Shown: positions 40,565-52,142 of the stretch, in pieces
How the letters are laid out: every line of letters starts with the position of its first letter
Numbering within the stretch: position 1 is the stretch's first letter
NCBI RefSeq assembly: GCF_003144115.1
Contig: NW_020312024.1
Location: forward strand, 186,001-250,000
Direction: 5' to 3'
Source: Tilletiopsis washingtonensis
Taxonomy: Eukaryota > Basidiomycota > Exobasidiomycetes > Entylomatales
DNA: 64,000 nucleotides
Translations under genes and position numbers: made by a program
Notes under the pieces: generated by a model
The model's input: the letters and a program-made list of their open reading frames with translations, nothing else
What the model was told of the DNA's origin: nothing
Databases searched by the model: none

Positions 40565-43500
40565 TCACCGCCGCACGACGGCGAGCACAAGATCCCAGCG
40601 GCCGGCAATGGCGCCCTTGATCTCGATGAGGCGACGCAGCTCTCGCCACGCCACGCTGTTCGACGTCAGCGCGCCGCCATGCTGGCCGTCGAGCATGCGG
40701 CGAATCTCCAGCGCGGCCGCCTCGCCCGTCGCATCGCTGCCGCCCTGCGGCGACGTGAGGATGAAGTCGGCGGGCGAGAGGAGCGCGCGTACGAGGCTGC
40801 CAAGCAGGAACGCAATGAGCACCGCAAGCACCAGCGTGGCGAAGCTGAACTGCTTGGCGAGCAGCGACCGCACAGCCGCAGACGCAGTCGTGTTGGCGTT
40901 GCTCGAGAGCGCAGACATCGAGCCGGGAATGCTGCCGAGAGCAGCAGCCGTGGCGCTGGCTGCATCGGCGCCCAGCGAGGCGGCAGAGGAGCCAGTGCCC
41001 GCTCCGGCCGCCGCCTTCTTGCTGTCTGAGCCCTCGGCGGCGTCGCCCGTCGACGTCGACACGCTGCCACCGCGCTTCGAGAGAATGCCACCGCTCGCGT
41101 TTGTCGTCGTCACGGCCGTCGAGGCACCGAGCCGCGAGAGAGGGTACGCGTTGAGGATGCCCATCAGCTGTGCGCTCGTGGACGTCTGCTCCGGCACCTG
41201 CACAGACAGGGGTGAGCGAAGCACTGGCTGGCGGTGCAGCACCGCACCACGCACCTTCGGCTTCGCCGCGCTCTTGCTTGTGTGGGCGGTGGGCGTAGGC
41301 GGGCCATTCTTGGCGTCGAGAGCTTCCTGGTGCTGGTCCGCCCCGACGTCCGAGGCAGCCGTGGCAATCGATGCCTTGCGCTGCTCCGGGTCTGCCTTGA
41401 GCGAGAGCGTGGCAGCAACAGCGCGCTTCAGCTGCGCAGGGAGCCGGTCGTCCGAGGACGGCGAGGCCGGCGTGGCCGACGTGGGTGTCTTGTCCTTCCG
41501 CATGGCCGGAACACTGTGAGGCGACGAATGTCAGAGTCCGTCACTCCAACGGGCAAGACCACACTCACCGTTCCAGCTGAGCATACTTGACCTCGCGCTC
41601 GCTCTCGCGCTGCAGCATGGCCGACGTCTGATTCACGTGCACGACCTCGAGACGCTGGCCGTCGCAGTGTGCCGGCACTTGCTGCGAGTCGATGTCTTCA
41701 GCGTTGGGCGCGGATGCCGCTTCGCTGCCAACCTGCGGCGAGTTCGGCAGCGATGCCTCGGCGCCGTGTGGCCGGATGCGCACGCGCAGCAGCGCACCTC
41801 GCCGCCGCAAGTCATGGTACCACTGCGGCGCCTCGGTCGGCGCGCTGCCGCTGAGGAAGCCGCGATGGCCCTCGAGGAAGGAGGCAGTGGGGAGAGCAAT
41901 GCGAACGAGATGACGCCGGGGCCGCGCTGAGGGGTCGAGTGTGGCGGCGAGCACGGCGGAAGGCGGCAGGTCGTAGCTCATCACGAGATGCGGCAGGTCC
42001 TTGGTGCCCTCACGTGCGCCCTCGAGGGACAGCAGCGCACGCGATGCGTCGGAAGCGGCGGATGCGGCGGGTGCAGCGTCCTTCTTGTCGCCGTCTTGCG
42101 ATTGACCGTCTTGAGGACCCTTGTCTTTCTCGCTCTGGGGCGGCACCGGCGGCGTGTCGTGACCGAACTCTGACGTGACGACGATCTCGTAGCCCTTGGC
42201 GTAGTGGCGTAGCTCGACCTCAATGTCGATCAGCGTGACGTCGCGCGGCTTTCGCGTCTCTGCGCGGACAGCCGACGGGCGGACTGTACGCAGCACGGAT
42301 GCCGTGGGTGTGACGAAGGAGCCGGTGCTGCGAATTGAGCTGACGCTCGTGGCGCGCGAGATGCCCGTGCTTGCCGCCGCCGTCAGCGTATCGCCAAAGG
42401 CCGGCATCGTAGACAGGGCCGTCTGTGCCGCGCCCTTGGTTGTCGATGCATTCGAGATGGCAGGCTGGCGCGAGGACGGAAAGGGAATGCCGCCTGCAGC
42501 AGCACTCTCGGAAGCTTCGGCGGCAGGCTTGCGGCGCTCGTGCTCCGCATCGACCTTGACGAGCACGTCCAGCACGCGGTCGCTCGGCGTGAAGGCGCTC
42601 GAGAGCAGCGTGCAGTTGCGTGCGCCTCGGTGGTCGTCGTAGTCCCACACCAGGCCGGTGTCTTCGTCTCTGCCGTCGCCCAGCACACGCATGCAGCCCG
42701 GCGGCACACGCACAGCGGGAATGGCGCCGCGCGTCTTGATGTACTCCTCCACGGCGATGATGCTGCGCGGCAGATTGGCGTTCCAGAGCGTGTTGACTGC
42801 CAGCGGCAGGCTGCCGGCGTAGTCGATGGCCACGACGTGCGTGCAGCGTGTCGAAGGGATAGGGTAGTTGAGCGTCGAGCTGTACGGGTCCAGCGTTTCG
42901 AGAATCCAGCCGTCGATGAGCACGCGGCCCATGGGCAGTGCTCCCGGGTTGAGCTTGCTCATGGGGAACGTGGCGTGGCGCTCGGGGAACGAGGCCGAGG
43001 CGTGGAAGTACACTGCGGGGCTGAGGCCCGACGATGCAGCGACGTCCGAGCTCGTGCCGTCGGCCGCTGCGGGCGTCGAGCGAGCCGTGATGCTGGCGAG
43101 CGTAAAGGCGCGCCCCCGAAAGGGAAACGCGCCTTTTGTCGTGAGGAAGCCAGTGACGGCGCCGTTGCCGAAGCTCTCGAGCTGCGTGGCCGTCTCGATG
43201 CGGTCGTCCCACTGCTTGCGGCAGCTGAGCGTCGAGACGGCATTGCAGATGTCTTCGGCCGTGAGGCCCTCAACGACCTTGTCGCCGCGCTGCACCACGA
43301 TGGTGCTCGAGATCGACTGCATCTGCTTGCGCCGCACGTAGAGCCCGCCGCGCGTCGCCACCAGTCCCCAGCCGGCTGGCGTGCCGGCAGGATCCGGGCT
43401 GCGCTCGGCGTGGATGCGCCGCAGGAGGAAGAGCACGTCGAGGGCGCACGTCATTGGCTGGCGCGGCCGCTCGTCGGAGAAGAAGTCGTTGGCGCTGGGC

Positions 43501-46500
43501 GTCGAGCCTTCAGGCCGCTCAGCACGCGCCGTCACGCCGTCGCCGGCCTCGAGCGGCGGAGGCGAGCCCACACGTGCGAGGAGCCCGCCGGCCGACGAGG
43601 CGTCGGCGCTGGACGCGGCAGAAGAGCCGTCCGGCTTGAGCGTTGCACGCGTGGTGGCCAGATCGAGCGGAATACGTCGTGGCTTCGTGCGCTTGCGGTC
43701 GCGCAGCATGGCCGCCTCTCCCTCCTTGAGCTCGTCGACGTCGACCTTGAGGCGCGCGCCATTGACGAGCACGACGCCCTTCTCCTTGGTCGAGACCATC
43801 TTGCGCACCGTGACGCGCGCCACATCGTCCTCGAGGCTAGCAGGCACGTGCTCGATGGTGAGCCAGAGGCCGCTGCCACCTTGGCTGAGCTTGTGCCGCC
43901 GCAGACAGCTGACATTGATGGGCGGAGGGTCGACGACGAGATCCAGCGAGTTCGACCACGTCTCGACATCGCAGCGCAGCTCGCACTCGACGTTGTTCGA
44001 GTAGCTCAGACTGCTGGTCTCGCTGCCAGAGGGCGCCGATGTCGGATTCAGCTCGTACTCCAGCCGGTAGACTGCCTTCTCGCTGTCGTAGCGCGCGACC
44101 TTTGTGCGCGCTCCGAGTAGGCGAGTGGCGATTGGCGGACCTCCGCTCTTGATGGCAAAGTCGCCAACGCCTGCCACGGCAGCCGTCATGAGTGCCGGGA
44201 TGGCGCTCTTGCTGGTCCAGCCGCCCGGATCGCTCTGCTCGATGAGCGTAATGTGCACCGTTGTGGGACTGAGCGCCTCGACGCTCCAGCCGCGCAGATC
44301 GACCTTGGTGCGGATCGTGCCGGCTGCAGGCGCGGGAATCGTGGGAAAGAATGCCCGGTCGTCCGTCGAGAAGGAGAAGACGTGCACCGAGGCGGGCGAC
44401 TTGTACGACGTCTCAACAGTCACTGCGTCTCGCGCACTGAGTCAGGCAGTCCTGTCAGCACATCCTGCCACAGGTGCGCATGCGAATGCAACACTCACCT
44501 GACTGGCCACGCAGCGCGAGTCTTCGTCCACCACAGCCGGCTAGCATCGCCCGCGTCCTCGAGGAGCTGAGCGTCCTCAATCGACTTGTCCCAGTGCATC
44601 TGAGCGCCGGGCGTCGAGATGGTGCTGAAGAGGTCCCACACGCCGACACCCACGAACGTGGCCTCCGCACGATAGACGACAAGCGTAGGATCGATGCTGT
44701 CGAGCTGCGTGACAGTGACGCCTCGGCTGTCGCTGATCTGCTTCCACTTCGCCTCGGGCTCCTGCAGCAGCGAGGTGAAGTAGATGTAGTTGCGGCGCAC
44801 TAGCGATGCCAACGCCGCAGACCTGTCCGGCGGAGGTCGTTGCGCGCTGCCGCTCTGCGCGCCGAGCTGAGGCGTAGAGGAGCGCTGTTGTTGCGCGTCG
44901 CTGGCGTCGCGCAACGACGTGGCGCTGGCGCGCGAGCTGACGGAACGGATGCTGACGCCCGAGATGGAGGCGGCGTCGTCCAGCAGCACGGCCGGCGAGC
45001 TCGGCACGCCGAGAAGCGTCGATATGGGCGGCCGAGGCTCCAGACCAGCCTCGACCTCCTCAATGCCAAACGGCTCGTCGTTGAGCCGCAGTCGCACCTC
45101 AGAGCTGGCCGCAATGCGCTGCGCCGAGACCTGCACGCGCACACTCTCGTCTGAGCCCGTCAGCTTGCTGTGCTTGAGACGCAGGATGACCTGGCTGGAC
45201 GAGGTGCCGGAGTTGGCGTTGGTGCGGCGGAAGGCGGTCGCAGCCCAGTCGGACGAAGAGCCGGGCGCCAGAGCGAGCGCCTTGACGTCCACGCGCACGT
45301 CCCAGCCTTCCTCTGCCGGCAGGCTCCACTCGGCGCTCGTGAGCAGTGCGCGACGCGATCGCAGACGATCGAGGCGCTCCGGGTCCTTCTCTGCCTCTTC
45401 TTGCGCGTGCTGTGCCTCGTCGTCCTCCGGCAAGACTTGGTATGCCGTGACGAGCGTGTCGCGCGACGGGTCGAAGGCACGCGTGAGCACCTCGATGGCA
45501 GTCCCGTAGTCGTTGAGGTGCGGGATGCGCGAGGCCGACGTGCGCACGTGGTCCACCAGCGACGAGAGGAGCGTCGGGAGCTGTCCGCCCAGGCCACCAG
45601 CGGGCATGCCGAGCCATGCGCCTCGCAGGTCCCACGACCAGAAGAGCGTGATGCGCAGCGTCTGCCGATCGCTCGACGCAGAACTCGCAATGCTGCGAGC
45701 GGGATCCGACGTCGAGAGAGAGCTTCCCGCGTCGCCGGAGAGCTGCACGCACCACGCGAAGAGATTCACGTGGGATCGCACGTACGGCGGTGCCGGCCGC
45801 AGGTAAGCCGGCGCGTCAGGCGAGCGAGGCAGCGAGGTAGAGATGTCGAGCAGCGTGCTGTCGTCGCTGAGCATCTGCGAGATTGTGATGGCATCGCGCG
45901 GACTGGCGGGCCAGCCGAGCTTGAAGTTCGTCTTGCTGATGCGCGTGTGCGGCTCGAGCAGCTCGATGAGCTCTGCGTCTTCCACCATGCGGTCCCCTGC
46001 ATCGCGCCGCACTCATCTCAGCAATTACGCCCACGGCAGTAAGCACAAGCGGCACTCACAGCTGGACCGACACTCTGGATTCGCCAACGACCCCTTGAAC
46101 ACGTCCAGATCCGGCGTGCCATCGAAGTGCACCTCTGCCGTCGCACGGAAGATGTCTGCACTACTGGGCATGCCCAGCGCCTTGCCTCCCGATCGCCGGT
46201 GCACCACCACGGACGTCGGATCGAGCGCATGCAGCACGAATGGACCGCTGCTCTGCGTCTGCGTCTGCGCCTGTGGCTGCGCTTGAGACTGCGCAGAAGA
46301 GGAGAGCGCCATGCTGCTGCTTGCCGTGGACATGTCTACGCGAGGAGGCGCTGGAAAGCCAGAGTCATAGGAGACGCTCGCAGGAAAGCCAGGGATGCTA
46401 CCTCTCTTTGGCGTTGCCGAGCGGCGTGCCAACGAGCCAGGTGCGGGGCTGGGCACCTTGCGTACGCTGCCGCTGCTCGGACCAGCGATGACTGAGCCAG

Positions 46501-46750
46501 GCGCAGCCAGCGTGCTGCCTGACGAGGCGCCGAGCGTGCCGGCGCCGCCGGGTGCTGGCAACACGGGCCGCCAGCTCTTGGATGTCGCTTGCGCATGCGA
46601 ACAGAGCGTGCGGAACGTCGAGAGCGAGGCTTGCAGCGCGGACGACCACTGCGCCTTGGAGCTGCGCAAGACACGGAGTCTGTGAGCCAGGAGTGCAACT
46701 GCGGTGCACACGGGCGCTGCAACTCACTTTGCCAGCGTGGGGCCGTCCAT
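40565..46750 (-). CDS. Large membrane-anchored protein with three START-like lipid-binding domains
   Basis: Five exons (46728-46750, 46060-46679, 44499-45996, 41569-44436, 40565-41513) give 1985 residues. START domains form a hydrophobic pocket that binds and moves lipids between membranes. Three such regions are visible: one around residues 130-330 (ADIFRATAEVHFDG, TNFKLGWPASPRDAITIS, VNLFAWCVQL), a second around 610-830 (VYRAEATFVGVGVWDLFST, LWWTKTRAAWPVSARDAV), and a third around 1080-1310 (ICNAVSTLSCRKQWDDRIE, RAFTLASITARS, STRCTHVVAIDYAGSLP). The PVSARDAV motif of the second is rebuilt across an intron. Between them are low-complexity linkers. A single transmembrane helix lies at about 1892-1915 with a 70-residue tail, so the protein is likely tail-anchored, facing the cytosol, perhaps at membrane contact sites (inference). 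The first exon encodes only seven and two-thirds codons. No symbol is assigned because I cannot name an orthologue. Confidence 0.9.
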
Positions 46751-47944
46751 GGCGAACGAGAAGGCGCTGGGAGCAGCAGATCGATGCCCGCAGCGAGAAA
46801 GCCAACGTCAGAATGCCGAGCCAGCACAGAGCGAGCTGTGCAGCGGCCGCAGCGACGAAGCGAATGTCGCAGCTGGGCGGTGCGGCGCAGAGGCGTGCGA
46901 GTGCGCGCAGTGCCCGCGAGAGAGGCGCAGTTCCGTTGAGCTGGCGCAGGTGTGGAGGCGCAGCAGGGCGCAGAGTGTCGGGCGAGGTGCGCGGCGGCGG
47001 CGGCAGAGTGCACGCCCGACGCACAAGCGGCAGACCTGGAGACGAAGAGAGAAGCGGCGCGCGCAGAGGTGCCGCGGCTCGGTGCTGCGAGCGAGGGGAT
47101 GGTGGAGAGGGAGAAGGACGGCGCCGGCGTCGGCGTTGGGGCGCCGTGTGATGTGCGCGGCCGTCGGAGCGCGGAGCTCGTTTGGCCCGTGCAGCGTGCC
47201 GCGGCACGGCAAGCTCCCCCACAGACACCGCACGTGGCACCTCACTAGACTCTGCATGACGAGCACAGGCAGGCTCGCGCAGCCTCTTGCCCTCTCTCGT
47301 CGCAGCAGGCACCGTCGAGCCAGGGATCGAGCCGTCGAATTGCCAACACGGACGCAGTGGACTGCGGTTCGGCTGGCACTCTACTGCCCCGCACTCCAAG
47401 TCAGTCAGGCGCGCCTCAGGGGCACAGCAGATCGCACAGCAGATCGTTCAGGGTGCAGAGGAAGAGCTCCTCCTGCTCGCCAGCACGGCTCGTGAGACAA
47501 CAGGGCGAGTGCAGAGCGAGCTGCGCACAACACCCGCGCGGGGCCGAAGCCGGAAGCAAGCGTGCTGCTGAAAGCTGTGTGCCTCAATACAAGACTCATC
47601 ACCTCACCATCTCTCGCCACCACACAGACAAGGCCACACGCAGCGCCGCACTGCTGCAGCCCACGCACGACACAGGCTGCGTGAGGCATTGGGAGACTAG
47701 GGAGATCCAGAGAAGAGGCACAGACTCAATCTCTCCCCCTGCCCGACGCTGCACCTCGAGAGGCACAGCAGAGGACTCGGCCGCGAATGATGTGGGAGGC
47801 ATCAGAGGCGAGACGATGGGGGGATGATGGGGAGACATTGGCAGATGCGCAAGCGTCACAGCTCTGCGGCGAAGGGGCATTCTATTCTCGCGCTCCCTCT
47901 CTTGAGCTTTGGCAGCGCTTGGCCATGCTGCGCGTGCTTCTCTC
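46751..47944. other. Intergenic region START gene / STT3
   Basis: About 1.2 kb holding the promoter of the START-domain gene (left) and the 3' region of STT3 (right). Frames on both strands are Arg/Ala-rich with no domain. No RNA gene or repeat was recognised. Confidence 0.5.
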
Positions 47945-50900
47945 TTACGTCGAGGCTCGTCGTGTCTTTCTGCCCTTTGGGCCTCCCGCACCCGTCGCCG
48001 CCGTGCCAGCAGCAGGCCGCTTGCGCCGCTTGCCGCTGTCAAAGGCGTTGGCCGAGGGCAGATCGCGGCCTAATGGGTCTTCCGGCTTGACTTGGTAGAT
48101 GCGCACCTGCGGGAGGAGAGACGTGAGCTGAGGCACAGGCAATGAGGGACCGCGAGGCGCGACTCACGATCCAGTTGGAGCTGGTAAACGCCTCGTCGAG
48201 CACATCGAGCGTCGGGCCCGTCGTGGCGGCGGCCGTGCCGCGCACGCGGTCCATGCCGGGCCGGCCGCCGTAGAGCTCGTTGAAGCGGTAGTAGCTCATC
48301 TTGTACATGAGGCTCTCGCGCATCGTCTTTGACGCCTCGTCGTCAATCTTGAACTGGCCGTTGGCGGTGAAGAAGTCGGCCTCCTTGATCTCGTCGGGCC
48401 AGATGCCCTGCGAGATGCGGATCATCCACAGGAACTTGTTGATGTCGTCGCCCGAGTAGCCGAGCAGGCCGCCGAAGATGATGAGGATGTAGTCGACGTC
48501 GTGCTGGCGCAGGATGGGCAGCGCCTTGTCCTCCGGCGACGACATGGCCTTGCCGACGGTGGCAATGTGCGTGTTGTTCCACGTGTTGTTGTCGACGAGC
48601 GTGGGGCGCTGAGAAGCGAAGGATGCCAGGTCAGCAGCGCGGACGATGCGCGACACCCGGGCTACTCACGTCTGCCATGCCCGAGATCTGGTAGCCATAG
48701 TCCCACCACGACATGACCTTCGCGTCGCTCTTCGTGTTCTGTCTCAGCCAGTAGTACGCCTCGCGGAAGTCGTCGATGATGTGCTGCGAGCCGTCGGGGT
48801 TGCGGCTCGAGAGGACGACCGAGGGGCTCGAGTATGCCGTCGACGTCACGAACGTGCAGTGCAGCACAAAGATGAGCAGCAAGACGAGCGTGTAGACGCT
48901 GACGAGCGCGCGCGTGTCGAGCCCGTACACGCCGCGAGACTCGCGCCCGGTCTTGAAGGCTTGCACCTTGGAGGGCGCAGCGTCCGGCGTCTGGATGTCG
49001 CCGAGTGCAGCGTTTGCAGCTTGCTGTTGCGCCGTCGGTGCGGCACCGTGCTGCGTCGGCGGCGGCACCGCGGCGCCCTTGGTCTTCTTGCCGCCGCTGG
49101 CTGCCGGTCCGCGAGCTGCGATCTTGCCGGCGTCGCCGATCGCGGCTGCCGAGAGCGCCTCTGCCTGTTCCTCGGCGCTGTCCGGCTCTTGCGGGTCGAG
49201 GTACGTGTCGAGCAGCGTCGAGATGGCCACTGCCGCACTCACGCACACGACGGGCGTGAGCGTGAGCATGAGGCGCACCATGACGCCCGCGAAGTAGGAA
49301 GCCATGACGGCGTAGAGAATGACGAACACGTGCTCGTCGCGCAGCTCGCGGAAGAGCAGGTAGACGCCGGCGGGGAAGAGGAAGATGAGCATCTCGAGGT
49401 CGAAGAAGAACGCAGGCCACGCGGGCGGCTGGTGCTCGGAGACGGAGGCAATGATGGGAATGTGCTTCTTGGCGTAGCCCGTGTCCCAGAGCGAATAGAA
49501 GCGTCCAGTCCAGGGCGCAACGTAGCCGGCATAGGTGAGCGCCACGAGGCCGGAAAACGCAATGCCAAAGATCGTCACGACGAAGCCAAAGAGGAACACC
49601 TTGAACTGCCGAGACGGAATGTGCGAGCGCACGAGCTCGGCAAAGGCGACGAGCTGCAGCAGGCCAAAGACGCCTGGGGGAGAGGGCGTGTGAGCAAGGC
49701 GAGCGGCGATGAGAGGAGCAGGTCGGGCCCGCGACGCCATCTCTTCTACGCTCTGTACCCCCCTGCGCCACGATGTCATCCTCCTAGTGTGCTTCGACTC
49801 ACCGAGCGCTGCCATGTGCTCGCTAGAGCGCATCGGCTGGAACCCCACGAACGGCACCTGCATACTCGCCAGCGTTCCGACCGCGTACCAGCTGCTGTAC
49901 GCCACGTATGCGCGGTTCGAGTAGCGTCCCATGCACAGCAGGGCAAAGACGTGCAGCGGGATGAGGTTCGTGATGAACACGTAGCCTCCCCATGCGGCGA
50001 CCATGTAGAAGTAGAAGAGCGCACAGACGGTGCCCCACAGGGCCGAGCCGTCCTTGAGCGCCTTGATCCAGAGGTAGAAGGTGATCATGAGCAGGAAGAT
50101 CGCAATCGCCTCGTTGTCGTACGAGCCGGCGACGGAACGAGAGATGTAGCCTGAGAAAGGGAACGAGGTGTCAGCTGCGTGCCTCTGGCAGTGTCCAGCT
50201 CGGCGCTGCACAGCGACATGACACGCTCAGCAGCGACATGAACGCCCTGCGATGTCCAGCACCAGCCATATAGCAGCCCGCACTCACCAGGCGCGATGCC
50301 GATGAACGCAGCCGCCAGCAGTCCCGCGGCATCATCCTTCATCGTCGCCGTAAACATGTACGTGGCCCACGCCGTCAGGCCCGAGAAGCCCGGCGCGAGG
50401 AGCACGCAGATGTTGCGAATGTCGACGGGCAGATTGATGGCCTTGAGGAAGTTGTGGATCGCGCCCGACGTGGCCATGAGGCCCGGGTAGAGAGTGCCAC
50501 CGGCGGCGCGGCCGAGAGGGTACCACTGCGTGAACAGGCCGCCGGGTCAGCAGAGGGAGGGGCAGCGGGTGAGTGAGAGGCACACGCACAGCAGTGGGGT
50601 CGAACCAGTTCCAGAAACGGTAGTAGCCATCGCTGGTGAGCACCTTTGTGGCGCGGAAGTTGACTGCGAAGCAAGCCGGATCAGTGTCGGCGCGTGTGCG
50701 CGCACCTCTCTCGCAGCAGACGTACACCACGGATCAAACTGCCGTACGCGCTTCCTGTCAGCCGCTTCGCGCTTTGCATGTGGCGCAGCGACGCACCTCG
50801 TGGATGATGCTCTCATGCCGAATGACGGCGAACAGGCGGCTGGAGATGGCACTGCCGGCAATGGTGAGGATGATGACGATGCGCAGCAGCGACACGATGT

Positions 50901-50949
50901 TCGCCGTCGTCTCGGTCGAGAGCAGCGGCAGACGGTACGCCAGACCCAT
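47945..50949 (-). CDS. STT3: Oligosaccharyltransferase catalytic subunit Stt3
   Basis: Eight exons (50797-50949, 50726-50738, 50590-50663, 50288-50525, 49803-50150, 48670-49673, 48168-48608, 47945-48106) give 810 residues. Stt3 transfers the lipid-linked glycan to Asn-X-Ser/Thr in the ER lumen. Seen here: about 11-13 transmembrane helices; the conserved HEFDPWFNFRATKVL and FWNWFDPTA loop, GRAAGGTLYPGLMAT, SRSVAGSYDNEAIAI, SVSEHQPPAWP, the catalytic WWDYG at 598-602, and a glycosylatable WNNT at 620-623. Exon 2 is a 13-nt microexon that supplies FDPW and one base of the next codon; without it the conserved loop is broken. A low-complexity Ala/Gly/Gln-rich insertion of about 80 residues (435-515) makes the protein longer than the yeast one (718). 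Basic C-terminal tail. Confidence 0.98.
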
Positions 50950-52142
50950 GCTGGGCCACACGTAGGGAGTGTGCGGAGAGGGCGAGGGGACGGCGTGGTG
51001 GTGAGCGGGGCGCGAGCGTGAGGGTGAGGTCCGACCTTCCAGGGTGGCTCGACCGCGCCCCCGTGGCACGTGACGCGGCCGTGGGCGGACCTCGAACTAT
51101 CTCTCTGGCGGCCGCGCAGCGCCAGCGCATCAACGGCATGCGCGCCTCCGCAGCGCCTCGCTCATGCCGCTCTTGCGCTGCATTCGGCAGCAGCAAGAAG
51201 ATGCAGATGGGAGCTGCGCATCTGCAGACGGGCGCAGGACAGGAAGAACAAAAGGAGCAGCGATCAAGACAAAAGTGAGGCTGCCAGTGTGCGAAAAGGC
51301 GCTGTGGGAGCCAAGAGGCCGCGGCTGCGTGAGGACGCGCGAGTCAGAGTGTGCCCATCGCGCCTTGTCCTGCATGCCATGCCGTGCCCTTGGGCGTGGT
51401 CTCCCCATGGACAAAGCCAGGCGTGAGCGTCTGGTCTGGGCTGTGAGCGGTACGCAGCCATGCAACGGCGCAGCGCCGTCGCGAGCCAGACCAGCGCCGA
51501 GAGCACGCCAGCGGGCGGCGCGGCATGCGCGCGCGGCACGGCGTGCTGGCTGATGCGCGGCGGCACGCGGGCGCAAAGTCGAGTCTGGCGGCGGCAGCGG
51601 CGGCGGCGCGGCGCGCGGTAGAGCATCACGCCGCCTGCGCGCGCGCGCCTGCCGCATGAGGACAGCGGCAGCTCGTCGGCGAGGCTTGCGGCCACTCCAC
51701 CACTCCACCACTCCACAGCCCCTCACGCTCCGCCGCCCTCGCACCGTCGCCGCAGCGTCACACGCGCCTCTCCTCGCCTGCGCGTCTACGCTTCCAGTGC
51801 AGCAGCTCGACACTCGGCCCACGCCCCACAGCTGCGCGTGCGTCTCGCGGTGCGCCCAGCCTCGTCTCATCGCACCTCCTCCACCTGCGCGAGCAGCCGC
51901 GTCTTGTGCGAGTCGAGCCGCCCCGTCTCTTCTCCTCGAGCAGCCCAGCAGACGCCTCTCTCTCTCGCAGCACGCGCCTGTTCACAGCGCTTGCGCCTCT
52001 GTTCCATCGGCGTCTGCGCTCCCTCCTGCAGCCGCCGTCTTCTGCTCGTGCGCCACTGCTGCCGACGACACTCCCGGCGTCTTGCGCAGCCCCTCCTCTC
52101 TCTCCACACCGAGACGCGCGCGTCTGCTAGAGCGTAGAGACC
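50950..52142. other. Divergent promoter region STT3 / CDC55
   Basis: About 1.2 kb between two divergent starts. The right half, from about 51680, is a long pyrimidine-rich leader (repeated CTC, CCTCTCTCTC) typical of the CDC55 side. The middle is GC-rich with no recognised motif. No gene or RNA gene was recognised. Confidence 0.55.

Noticed and set aside
42540-44120. 526-codon plus-strand frame antisense to the START-domain gene
   Set aside because: The minus strand encodes recognisable START domains with correct splice joins; the plus frame is a GC-driven mirror.
48646-50154. 502-codon plus-strand frame antisense to STT3
   Set aside because: STT3 on the minus strand is unambiguous (WWDYG, SVSEHQ); the antisense frame is His/Arg-rich without domains.
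50590-50620. GGGTCGAACC, resembling a tRNA B box
   Set aside because: It lies in an STT3 exon coding for NWFDPT, and no acceptor stem, D arm or anticodon arm surrounds it.
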